This document shows, piece by piece, positions 32,020-40,000 of a stretch of 40,697 bases of DNA; positions within the stretch are counted from its first letter, which is position 1, and each line of letters begins with the position of its first letter. The notes under the pieces were generated by a model. That model did not search any database, was not told the origin of the DNA, and saw nothing but the letters and a program-made list of their open reading frames with translations. The DNA comes from Halobacteroidaceae bacterium (GTDB lineage: Bacteria > Bacillota > Halanaerobiia > B1SED10-174), in NCBI GenBank assembly GCA_003554145.1, contig PWFS01000037.1, positions 1-40,697 of the forward strand, given 5' to 3'. The translations under genes were made by a program, and so were the position numbers.

Positions 32020-32217
32020 CTAATTATACGGAAGTAGTTTATCTATAACTTTCTGATCAGCAGCGGAAACTTCTTTGGGTTGCCGCAACTGTCGTTTTCT
32101 TTTTCCACTTTTGGAAGTCAGCTTATGTCTGCCAAAAGCTTTTTCATGCATTACCTTCCCTGAACCTGTCTTTTTTACCCTCTTAGCAGTTGCCTTGTGG
32201 GTCTTCATCTTTCCCAA
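32020..32217 (-). CDS. rpmI: Ribosomal protein bL35
   Basis: 65 residues: KMKTHKATAKRVKKTGSGKVMHEKAFGRHKLTSKSGKRKRQLRQPKEVS, a clear bL35. The start is TTG with GGGGGT seven bases upstream. It lies 12 bases after infC and 19 before rplT. Confidence 0.97.
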   Translation of the reverse strand: MGKMKTHKATAKRVKKTGSGKVMHEKAFGRHKLTSKSGKRKRQLRQPKEVSAADQKVIDKLLPYN

Positions 32218-32229
32218 TTTAATTACCCC

Positions 32230-32748
32230 CTACTTTTTTTCACTAATAGGGCCGAATATAGCTATCATATTCCGGCCTTCCATCTTGGGCTTATTTTCCA
32301 GTTTTCCCAGATCTTTTATCCCTTCTTCAAAATGCCGTAATATTTCATGCCCCTGATCTTTATGGGTTATTTCCCGGCCTCGGAACTTTATGCGCAATTT
32401 AACCTTATCATTATTTCCCAGAAACTTCCTGGCCATGCGCAGCTTGGTATTAAAATCATGCTCCTCAATTTTTAAGCCTACCTGAACTTCTTTAACATTA
32501 ACTATATTTTGATTTTTCTTGGCTTCTTTTGCTTTTTTTGCCTGTTCATATTTATATTTCCCATAGTCCATGACCCTGCATACTGGCGGCTTTGCTTGAG
32601 GAGCCACTTCTACCAGGTCCAACTCTTTTTCTCCGGCCAAATTCAAACCATCACGTAAAGACATAATCCCAATCTGTTCGCCTTCAGCATCAATAACTCT
32701 AACCTGGCGGGCCTTAATAGATTCATTAACCCTTAGATCCTTGCTAAT
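32230..32748 (-). CDS. infC: Translation initiation factor IF-3 with an ATT start
   Basis: The first ATG (32664) would remove 28 residues of the IF-3 N domain. The frame continues upstream as SKDLRVNESIKARQVRVID to an ATT at 32748-32746, with GGGGGTG seven bases before it. The full protein is 172 residues, normal length. N domain 1-80 (GLNLAGEKELDLVEVAPQAKPPVCRVMDYGKYKYE) and C domain (EHDFNTKLRMARKFLGNNDKVKLRIKFRGREI). In E. coli the rare AUU start lets IF-3 repress its own synthesis; the same logic is likely here, alongside the L20-type leader. Confidence 0.97.
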   Translation of the reverse strand: MSKDLRVNESIKARQVRVIDAEGEQIGIMSLRDGLNLAGEKELDLVEVAPQAKPPVCRVMDYGKYKYEQAKKAKEAKKNQNIVNVKEVQVGLKIEEHDFNTKLRMARKFLGNNDKVKLRIKFRGREITHKDQGHEILRHFEEGIKDLGKLENKPKMEGRNMIAIFGPISEKK

Positions 32749-32764
32749 CTCTTTTCACCCCCTG

Positions 32765-32870
32765 TTAAAATAAAAAAGATGGCACGCAGAGCCATCCGCA
32801 GAACAATTTTTAACCCGGTAAGCTCAACTGGCTACAGGGTGAGAAGCGGATGCTTCTGCTTTGTTATTCC
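32765..32870 (-). promoter_or_regulatory. L20-type autoregulatory leader of infC-rpmI-rplT
   Basis: The minus strand carries the family hallmark CTTCTCACCCTG, a GAAGC/GCTTC hairpin, and a terminator GATGGC/GCCATC (32778-32796) followed by TTTTTTATTTT. CATCCGC in the 5' hairpin (32846-32852) is complementary to GCGGATG at the base of the terminator (32793-32799), giving mutually exclusive folds. In Bacillus, excess L20 favours termination. Confidence 0.85.
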
Positions 32871-32876
32871 TAAATC

Positions 32877-32905
32877 AGTATATCATAACCGTAAATCAGG
32901 GTCAA
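32877..32905 (-). promoter_or_regulatory. Promoter of infC-rpmI-rplT
   Basis: Minus-strand TTGACC (32900-32905), 17 bases, TATACT (32877-32882). The predicted start near 32870 gives a 122-base leader. Confidence 0.8.
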
Positions 32906-33006
32906 ATATTACTTGAAAAAAACCTCCTGATTTACCTCTGGCCTTTTTACTATTACCCTGTTTTCTCTTAAACCAGAAAAAAACTGGAAGCCTTCAGTTA
33001 AGTTCG

Positions 33007-33636
33007 CTACCCTTCATCCAGGAGAACAGCCCTACAGGGGGAGCCATCTCCACCTTTAAACTTTAAAGGAAAAGCAGCCAGAATATAGTCTCCAGCCTCA
33101 ACCTGCTCCAGCTGTAATCCCTCCAGGATTGCTATTTCCCGGGGCAAAAGGATATTATGAACAGGAAAGTTTCCTTCGGCCCGATCGACAGTTATAAAAT
33201 CCAGGCCCAGAAGTCGAATCCCTTTTTCAACCAGGAGTTCCGCAGCATCTGCCGTCAATGCAGGATGTTGCTGAGGAAACTGCCCTTCTTTTAACAACTT
33301 CCAACCTCCTGTTTTACAGATAATTCTCTGGGGCCTTTCCAGAAGGTGTTCTTCTAAATCAGAGGGCCGGATCAGGTTACAATTCCCCAGGTCGATGACT
33401 CTTACCGGGCCATAAAAAACATCCAGGGGCATCTGATCTATTGATTTGCCCTCTTCAACAAAATGAAGGGGAGCATCCAGGTGAGTCCCGCTGTGGGAAC
33501 TCATCACCACCCGACTCATATTACAGACTCCCCCCTCTGATTGAGCCTCAGATATTTTCCGAGAAAAGGGGGTATCACCAGGATAAATCAGGCTGTCCTC
33601 ACTCAGTGACATGGAGATATCCAATATTTTCATCAT
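33007..33636 (-). CDS. Metal-dependent cyclase (arylformamidase/KynB-like)
   Basis: 209 residues of the cyclase PF04199-type family: DISMSLSEDSLIYPGDTPF then the metal-binding motif SSHSGTHLDAPLHF, and a C-terminal VEAGDYILAAFPLKFKGGDGSPCRAVLLD. Relatives hydrolyse N-formylkynurenine, isatin or related cyclic amides at an Mn/Zn site; no kynurenine genes are nearby, so the substrate is open. The ATG pair at 33636 has AAGGAG upstream. Monocistronic, with no strong terminator seen. Confidence 0.88.
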   Translation of the reverse strand: MMKILDISMSLSEDSLIYPGDTPFSRKISEAQSEGGVCNMSRVVMSSHSGTHLDAPLHFVEEGKSIDQMPLDVFYGPVRVIDLGNCNLIRPSDLEEHLLERPQRIICKTGGWKLLKEGQFPQQHPALTADAAELLVEKGIRLLGLDFITVDRAEGNFPVHNILLPREIAILEGLQLEQVEAGDYILAAFPLKFKGGDGSPCRAVLLDEG

Positions 33637-33671
33637 TCAACTACTCCTTTGCCCGCTAATTAAAAAAATAA

Positions 33672-33685
33672 CTCCCCGCAGGGAG
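33672..33685 (-). terminator. Terminator after tRNA-Val(GAC)
   Basis: Minus-strand CTCCC-TGCG-GGGAG is followed by TTATTTTTTT, eight bases past the tRNA CCA. Confidence 0.8.
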
Positions 33686-33692
33686 AAAAAAA

Positions 33693-33769
33693 TGGTGCAC
33701 CCTCCCTGACTTGAACAGGGGACCTCCTGCATGTCAAGCAGGCACTCTGACCAACTGAGCTAAGGGTGC
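33693..33769 (-). tRNA. tRNA-Val (anticodon GAC)
   Basis: Acceptor GCACCCT/AGGGTGC, D arm GCTC...GAGT, anticodon stem CCTGC/GCAGG with loop TTGACAT, T arm CCCTG-TTCAAGT-CAGGG, discriminator A and an encoded CCA. The anticodon GAC reads GUC and GUU. Confidence 0.97.
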
Positions 33770-33794
33770 ACGCCACTATATATCTGGCATTATT

Positions 33795-33823
33795 ATTATA
33801 ATATATTTAAAAGATTATGTAAA
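33795..33823 (-). promoter_or_regulatory. Promoter of tRNA-Val(GAC)
   Basis: Minus-strand TTTACA (33818-33823), 17 bases, perfect TATAAT (33795-33800). Confidence 0.75.
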
Positions 33824-33993
33824 CCCAAACTTCATCTGCGATTCGCAATTTAGAGAATAAAGCCATCAGTAGACCTTAAAAGAATTATGGTGCTACTAAT
33901 TTTTCTTCCTCATACATTAAGAAATTGAACAGATTTTTTCACCACTATTATGATTAACCAGTAAGAGTATATTAATCTTACGGGGGTGTACAA

Positions 33994-34711
33994 TTGGAAA
34001 GCCCCCACTTGAAGCCTGTTGATATTCTGATCAACGATCGAGGGTTTTTGTCCTGGAACATTGTAAGCCTGCTCAAAACAGACCGGGGCGTGGACGCCTA
34101 TATGCCACTAAAAAAAATATGGACGCCCTCAAAATAGCTTTATCGCTGGCTAAAGAAAAAGGGAAATGGTACAAACATCCCAATAAAAAGCAGAATACAC
34201 AGCAAGTGGCTTTAGTCACAAACCTCGGTCCCTACTGGGAGAGCAATAACCCTGATAAAGACGTAAACTTCAATGCCGGTGTAGTGCATAATAAAGCCAC
34301 TGATGAATACTTTGTTTTCATTACCACAGATCTGAGTCAAACAGCCAAAAACATAGTGGCTACTTATGAATTGAGGACAGAAATCGCAGAAGATTTGTGA
34401 CAGATAAAGGACTTCTGGCAACTGGAAGATTTTAAAAGAACAAAGTTTCCTGTGAACGCTTTCCATATAGTTTTGTTTTAGTGGGCTATCTCTTTTTCCA
34501 GATTTATACCATCACCGAAGAAGGGCACAAATATTGTGGCAAAGCATTGCCGGTAGCTGCAAGGAATTAAAAAGAAGAAGGTCCGACACCAATCATTATC
34601 TATGCAGGCCATTTCTTTGGAATATTTTCCTTCTGGGAGGCGATGCAATTGGTGATGAATTGCAGTGATGAAATAAGAGCTAAAATGGAACCAGTTCTAT
34701 CCAGGAGATAA
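33994..34711 (+). pseudogene. Decayed IS4-type transposase
   Basis: The translation, pieced together over frames, reads DILINDRGFLSWNIVSLLK..RGVDAYMPLKK, then ALSLAKEKGKWYKHP..., YELRTEIAED, QIKDFWQLEDFKRTKF, LVGYLFFQIY and IIIYAGHFFGIFSFWEAMQL. These are the C-terminal two-thirds of an IS4-group DDE transposase, including the Y..R..IEED/QLKDFW box with the catalytic Glu. It is broken by a frameshift at the A-run near 34110, an in-frame TGA at 34398, a frameshift near 34480 and a TAA near 34568. The N-terminal third is missing and no clear inverted ends are seen. The insertion is old and inactive. Confidence 0.82.
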
Positions 34712-35071
34712 AAGAGCCAGAATTTTAAAAAAAAAATCAACCGAGAAGTGATTTTTTAAGAAGCATAGGTCTGCAAGAAAGCCAATAACACTAATCCTTT
34801 GGCTGTAGTATGCTATGCCCGAAAATTTCCACAATAACAATGCAAATTCAAGTCCTGGAAAGTTAATTTATATTCATCGATTAAATTTTCCGGGCATTTG
34901 CAGTAATTGGGTAAGTCGTCATATTCAAATTGCGAAAAGCAGAAACTTTATCCCATTTTTTCTTTTAGGCAAAACCTTCTGGCCAATTAATCAGCGGGAT
35001 GATCAGGACCAAAAAAATGTTAGAATTATTCTCTCCTGATTTTTTAAAGCCCAGCTCCCCTGTATTTTTTC
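34712..35071. other. Non-coding gap with an inverted repeat
   Basis: No supported gene. It contains an imperfect inverted repeat: ATGCCCGAAAATTT at 34815-34828 and AAATTTTCCGGGCAT at 34883-34897, differing by one base, with 54 bases between. This could be a remnant of a small mobile element or an RNA hairpin. Confidence 0.45.
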
Positions 35072-35113
35072 TTGACCCCTGGTTAGGGTCCCAGTATAAT
35101 CAGATTATACTGG
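35072..35113 (+). promoter_or_regulatory. Promoter with two dyads before the cytochrome-b-like gene
   Basis: TTGACC (35072-35077), 17 bases, TATAAT (35095-35100). A perfect dyad, CCAGTATAAT-CAG-ATTATACTGG (35091-35113), covers the -10 and start site. A second dyad, GACCC...GGGTC (35074-35090), covers the -35. Regulation by a dimeric repressor is likely. Confidence 0.75.
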
Positions 35114-35129
35114 CAAAAAGGAGGACATT

Positions 35130-35522
35130 ATGTATATTACCCTGGCCTGGATAAATTTTGCTCTACTGATTCTGGCTTCTCTTTTATTTTTAAGCAGGCG
35201 CCTTTTTAAAAACCTGAGCAACAAAAAAAGCCCCCTGGGACTTTTTTTGCGCAGGATCATGCCTTTGCTAAAGGCAGTACACCCCCTGCTGGGCTTCAGT
35301 TTCATCGTAATCGGCTTTATTCATGGGTACCTTGCCTTGGGCGGTATAATGTTTCATTCAGGATTACTGGTCTGGCTGACTGCACTTTTGATGGGTCTTA
35401 TTGCCGGGGTGGGAAAAACAGTTAAGCCCCTGCAAAAACACTGGTTGAAACTCCACCGGCCCCTGGCCCTGCTCTTATGGGGTTTATTTCTATTCCATTA
35501 CTTTTTCCCCTGGGCAATATAG
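35130..35522 (+). CDS. Small cytochrome-b-like membrane protein
   Basis: 130 residues, four membrane helices. His residues sit where a heme-b pair would: KAVHPLLGFSFIVIGFIHGYLALGG in helix 2, and KHWLKLHRPLALLLWGLFLFHYFFPW in helix 4 and its approach. The pattern recalls cytochrome b561/ferric-reductase-like four-helix proteins, though I cannot name the family. Neighbouring convergent gene is a secreted DOMON protein, a frequent heme-binding partner of b561 cytochromes. The ATG has AAGGAGG five bases upstream. It has a strong, dyad-bearing promoter. Confidence 0.72.
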   Translation: MYITLAWINFALLILASLLFLSRRLFKNLSNKKSPLGLFLRRIMPLLKAVHPLLGFSFIVIGFIHGYLALGGIMFHSGLLVWLTALLMGLIAGVGKTVKPLQKHWLKLHRPLALLLWGLFLFHYFFPWAI

Positions 35523-35554
35523 AGATAATTTAAACCAAAAGTTGCACCTTTTAT

Positions 35555-36124
35555 TTATTTAATTATTGCATTAACGGCTGTCCGACTTGAGTGCCGCATT
35601 CGGAGATTATCAGAGGTGTTGTGGTAGGCTAGAATTACCGTAATTTTGTCTTCTGGATTCAGACCAGACAGGTTAAAACCCTGATCTTCAGGGAATTGGA
35701 GAGGGTAGGAAAACTCAATTACGGTAAATTCATTTTCCCGGGAGATAAAAAATTCTCCAAGAATAGAATCTTTTACTTCAGAATGGGTTCGGCCTGATCC
35801 TGCATCATTGCGCAGAAAACCTTCACCCCCATCAAAGTACCCAAGGAACATATTGGCCCCATCCATGCCCCTCCCCAGCTCATTAAAGCCTATTGAAATC
35901 CAGCCTTCAGTTTTAACTTTAAGATGAACAAAAAGATTTTCCTCATCCCGGGCCAGGAGTAACTGATATGGTTCTTGCTCCCAGACCTGTTCCTTATAAC
36001 CAGCAACCTCACCATTTATTTCCAGCTCTTCTCCTGCAAATCCAATAACCAGATTATCATCGCCATTTGCTGAGCCTCCCAGTAAAATCAAAAGAAACAT
36101 TGCCATCAGCACAACCCTACTCAA
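35555..36124 (-). CDS. Secreted DOMON-domain protein
   Basis: 189 residues. A signal peptide (MSRVVLMAMFLLILLGGSANG|DD) is followed by a single DOMON-like beta sandwich: EEENLFVHLKVKTEGWISIGFNELGRGMDGANMFLGYFDGG and the late YHNTSDNLRMRHSSR. Met in GMDGANM and His in MRHSSR occupy positions used as heme-b ligands in cytochrome DOMON domains. The start is TTG at 36124, with AAGGTG six to seven bases before it. It is convergent with the cytochrome-b-like gene, 32 bases apart, with only a weak hairpin between. Confidence 0.78.
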   Translation of the reverse strand: MSRVVLMAMFLLILLGGSANGDDNLVIGFAGEELEINGEVAGYKEQVWEQEPYQLLLARDEENLFVHLKVKTEGWISIGFNELGRGMDGANMFLGYFDGGEGFLRNDAGSGRTHSEVKDSILGEFFISRENEFTVIEFSYPLQFPEDQGFNLSGLNPEDKITVILAYHNTSDNLRMRHSSRTAVNAIIK

Positions 36125-36220
36125 ATTACCCACCTTCTTTCTTTTTTGATACTAAAAACTATTCCTGTTAAAATAAAAAATCCCTTTATTTTTTTTCATC
36201 AACTACTGTTTCTCTTTCTC

Positions 36221-36249
36221 TTGACGCTTATCCGAACCTCTTGTATAAT
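36221..36249 (+). promoter_or_regulatory. Promoter of the four-tRNA operon
   Basis: TTGACG (36221-36226), 17 bases, perfect TATAAT (36244-36249), 20 bases before the first tRNA. Confidence 0.85.
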
Positions 36250-36269
36250 AAAGATGGTTCTGAGGGGCG

Positions 36270-36345
36270 GGGCGAATAGCTCAGCTGGAAGAGCGCTTGG
36301 GTCACATCCAAGAGGCCACAGGTTCGAGTCCTGTTTCGCCCACCA
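36270..36345 (+). tRNA. tRNA-Val (anticodon CAC)
   Basis: Acceptor GGGCGAA/TTCGCCC, anticodon stem CTTGG/CCAAG with loop GTCACAT, T arm ACAGG-TTCGAGT-CCTGT, A discriminator and encoded CCA. The anticodon CAC reads GUG only. Confidence 0.96.
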
Positions 36346-36350
36346 GGAAC

Positions 36351-36426
36351 GCGGAAGTAGCTCAGCCGGTAGAGCACAACCTTGCCAAGGTTGGGGTCGT
36401 GGGTTCGAATCCCATCTTCCGCTCCA
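36351..36426 (+). tRNA. tRNA-Gly (anticodon GCC)
   Basis: Acceptor GCGGAAG/CTTCCGC, anticodon stem CAACC/GGTTG with loop TTGCCAA, T discriminator and encoded CCA. Confidence 0.97.
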
Positions 36427-36430
36427 TTGT

Positions 36431-36506
36431 GGCGGCATAGCCAAGTGGCTAAGGCGGAGGACTGCAAATCCTCTATTCCCCAGTTCGAATCTGGGTGCCG
36501 CCTCCA
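36431..36506 (+). tRNA. tRNA-Cys (anticodon GCA)
   Basis: Acceptor GGCGGCA/TGCCGCC, anticodon stem GAGGA/TCCTC with loop CTGCAAA, T discriminator and encoded CCA. Confidence 0.97.
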
Positions 36507-36510
36507 TTAT

Positions 36511-36600
36511 GCCGGGATGGCGGAATTGGCAGACGCATCGGACTTAAAATCCGGTGGGAATTATTTTCCCGTGCCGGTTCGAGCCCGGCTCCCGGCACCA
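36511..36600 (+). tRNA. tRNA-Leu (anticodon TAA)
   Basis: A class II tRNA: acceptor GCCGGGA/TCCCGGC, anticodon loop CTTAAAA, long variable arm (GTGGGAATTATTTTCCCGT), A discriminator and encoded CCA. Confidence 0.97.
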
Positions 36601-36608
36601 GTGATAAC

Positions 36609-36635
36609 AAAGGTTCCCAAAATCGGGAACCTTTT
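36609..36635 (+). terminator. Terminator of the tRNA operon
   Basis: AAAGGTTCCC-AAAATC-GGGAACCTTT followed by T, nine bases after the tRNA-Leu CCA. Confidence 0.88.
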
Positions 36636-36720
36636 CCATTTTCGCTATTTTTTTGTTTTTGCCCACTATCTGCACACTATGTACCTTTTTAAGGGGTTTT
36701 TCTTTACCTTTTTTCATTCA

Positions 36721-36936
36721 CCCTCTATATACTAATGCAAAATCTTTATTCAAAGCATTGGAATGATCAAGGAAGTCTTTTTTTCGATTTTCATCGTCAC
36801 TAATATGGTTCATGGTTCTTTTGAGCAAGCTTACCTTATCTCCTGGGCCTTTTTCTTCCCACTCTTTGAAAATTACCCCATGGGGGTAGTGCTGACAATG
36901 TCGTGTTTTTTTATCCAGCTTTGCCGTTAAAGAAAA
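36721..36936 (-). pseudogene. HsdR-like (type I restriction R subunit) fragment
   Basis: A minus-strand frame of about 70 codons without a start reads HYPHGVIFKEWEEKGPGDKV, then LLKRTMNHI, then DFLDHSNALNKDFALVYRG. The order and spacing recall the region of type I restriction R subunits with HGFDY..F..G.P..RL.LLP.AMEHIL and RFL.AV..LSKAFAL, just before the DUF3387 part. It is bounded by stop codons and by a large hairpin on the other side. No hsdM, hsdS or helicase part is present. The assignment rests on motif memory only. Confidence 0.5.
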
Positions 36937-37012
36937 AAGCCCTAACCAGACCCATGATGGGAAGCAAATTCTCAGAACAGAAAAAGCTTCCCCTGGGACT
37001 GCGGGCTTTTTT
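36933..37012 (-). terminator. Large structured terminator after the giant repeat protein gene
   Basis: Arms AAAAAAGCCC (36933-36942) and GGGCTTTTTT (37003-37012) enclose a second stem, GGGAAGC/GCTTCCC, and further short G/C pairs. It lies 37 bases beyond the stop codon and has T-runs in both directions. Confidence 0.7.
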
Positions 37013-37049
37013 AAACTAGAGCACCGGATTGCAAGTTTTAAATTAAAAT

Positions 37050-40000
37050 CTAGAATGTAGCTTCCAGTTGAGCTCCCAACTCCAACCCTCTAAAGTTAAT
37101 AAGACCATCCCCATTTATCCAGGGGAAACGGTAGCCAACTCGCCCCCCTAAACCAAATCTTTCATGGAAGGAATAAATAGCCTGCAAACCAACCTTAAAA
37201 CCTGGGCCCCAGAAACTCTCTATTAGCTGGCCGGTATCCACCTCTCCATCAATAAATTTTGCTCGATAAACCCCGGCGGCACCGGTTAAAATGAGATCAA
37301 CGGGGAGAAAATCCATTAAATCTGATAATTGATAAGCAGCAGTTAATAGAAATCCCATGTTGGATAGCGAGATATCAAGCGCTGAGTATTCAACCTTCAT
37401 CCACTCCATCTCAGCTCCCAGAGCCAGGCTTTCTAACCCGACATCTCCCAACCACTGACGCCCCCCAAAAATTAATACCATTCCCCCATCAAAAGTCTCA
37501 TCCTCTCCATATTCTGCAAGAATATGATCTTCAAATTCATTAAGGTTAAAGGTGCTGTACCCTGGGGCAAAATAGAAATCACGGTGACTTCGGGGAGAAC
37601 TAAAAATTGCCCTTATATTCTTATCCTCATCCATAGACAAAACCAATTGGTTTTCTTCCCCTATAGCAGAACCCTTCCACTCTTCAAACTCCCAACTTTC
37701 ATGGGGGATAGCCTCAATAGTTATTTTTGTATCTTCTTCTATCGCTTCCAGGTAGGGCAGGGCTACTTCGATATCGTTAATTTGGATTGAGCCCTTACCT
37801 TCTTTAACAATCATAAGGGTATATTCCTTGGGAGGAATAAGGGCAAACCTCGCCCTTATATCTAAGTCTGTTTGCAAATTATCTATAGTATGAATGGGCT
37901 GGGGTTCTTCAATTTCTGACCCATTTAAAACCCAGGCATCCAACTGGCTTTCCTCTCCCGGAACAGCTTCAATTGTTATTTCCGAGCCTTCTTCAACTTT
38001 CTGGCCCGGTTCAACCTGTTCCCCATTCATTATGGCCCTAACTTCCCCATAACCTTCGATAACACCATAGTCCAAAATATACCTGGTAATTGTAATAATT
38101 GATTCTCTAAACTCTTCTTTCCCTTTTTTCAACCTGGCAGCAGCTTCATCAATTGCAGCCTGGGTTATTACTTCATCTTCATAGGCCTGTTGGGCCTGGC
38201 CAATTTCCCTTCTGAATTTCTCATGAGCATCCAGAGGGACCTGCCCCTCTTCCCGACCTACATCCATAGTATCTTTGAGGATTATTGCTTCAGCTATCAG
38301 TTTACTTAGAGAACTCCTATCAACCTCAATTATAGCTGAGGAAAAAAGCTCCATTGCTGTTTTTAAATCCTGGTGGGCTCTATCCAGATCTTCCTGGGTT
38401 ATGTCCGATTTTTGATATGCCTCCTGGGCTAAATCAAGTATCTCTTTTAAATCATAATATGGCAGAGGGGGAATTTGACCATCACCACGGCCCACATTTA
38501 CCTGGTCTAACTTTTTCTGGGCTTCAACTATTGATGCTTGTAATCCCTGCCGATCCACCTGTATTATTGCTTGGGAAAAAGAAAGCTGGGCTTCCTGTAA
38601 AGCTTGAACGGCCTGGTCAGTTTCTTCCTGGGTAACTTTTGGTTTATTATATATTTCCCGGGCTTCATTTATTGCAGAAATAAATTTTTCGTGGGCCTGG
38701 GCCGGGGCATGTCCATCACCCTTGCCCCGGGGAATAAACTCCTTGAAAGCCTGGGCATCGGTAATAATATTCCCCAGTTCCTCTCTCTCTACAACTATAA
38801 CAGCTTCGGAAAAAGCCTTTTTGGCTTCAGTCAGGCTATTAACCGCATTATCTATATTCTGCTGGGTTGCTACAGGATCTTCATATGCTCTTTCTGCAGC
38901 CTTGATGGCTCCCTCCAGTGTTTCATAGTCTTTGGAGGGAATCTGCCCGTCACCCATTCCTTCTTCCTTTTCTCCTTTTAACTCCCAGGCCATCTTTATC
39001 GCCTGTTCCAACTGCATTCTATCTACTACAATTATTGATTCTTCAAAATTTATCTTTGCTTCTCTCAGCTCAATAACGGTTTCATCTGTTTCCTCCTGGG
39101 TTACTGCTGGCTTTTCCAGGATTTTTGTTGCTTCTTCTATGGCTTTCTCCAGCTCAGCATGAGCTTCTTCTGGAGCCTGACCATCACCAATTCCTACCGC
39201 TATTTCTTCCTGCAAATCAAGAGCTAGGGCTATGGTTTCCTCCAGCTCTTTACGGTTTACTTCTATTATGGAATCTTCAAAATCGTCCCTGGCCCTTTTC
39301 AGCTCAATAACAGTTTCATCTGTTTCCTCCTGGGTTACTGCTGGCTTTTCCAGGATTTTTGTTGCTTCTTCTATGGCTTTCCCCAGCTCAGCATGAGCTT
39401 CTTCTGGAGCCTGACCATCACCAATTCCTACCGCTATTTCTTCCTGCAAATCACGGGCCAGGGCTATGGTTTCCTCCAGCTCTTTACGGTTTACTTCTAT
39501 TATGGAATCTTCAAAATCGTCCCTGGCCCTTTTCAGCTCAATAACGGTTTCATCTGTTTCCTCCTGGGTTACTGCTGGCTTTTCCAGGATTTTTGTTGCT
39601 TCTTCTATGGCTTTCCCCAGCTCAGCATGAGCTTCTTCTGGAGCCTGACCATCACCAATTCCCACCCCTATTTCTTCCTGCAAATCAAGAGCTAGGGCTA
39701 TGGTTTCCTCCAGCTCTTTACGGTTTACTTCTATTATGGAATCTTCAAAATCGTCCCTGGCCTGAATCAAGCTTATTTCAGCTTCATAAACCTCCTGCTG
39801 AGTAACTCCAGGTTGGGTAAATACCTCTTGAGCCCGATCTACTTCTGCGGTTAAATCGGCATGGGTTTGCGGGTTAATCTGCCCATCCCCTTCCCCTGTC
39901 TGTACATCTGATAGCAACTCCCTAGCCTCTTCAATTAAGTCTTCCAACCCTGCTCTTTCAACTTCAATGATTGCATTCTTAAAACTGGCCTTCCCTTCCC

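Noticed and set aside
35091-35113. PerR or Fur box at the cytochrome-b-like promoter
   Set aside because: The dyad centre is 3 bases, not the 1-base centre of PerR/Fur 7-1-7 sites; kept only as an unknown operator.
36146-36735. Open frames across the tRNA cluster on both strands, one with restriction/ligand-like phrases such as RWDSNPRPQPWQG
   Set aside because: These are translations of tRNA genes, a common annotation artefact.
39125-39805. Repeated plus-strand frames of about 61 codons (MLLLLWLSPAQHELL)
   Set aside because: Antisense shadows of the 234-bp repeat; they recur only because the coding repeat does.
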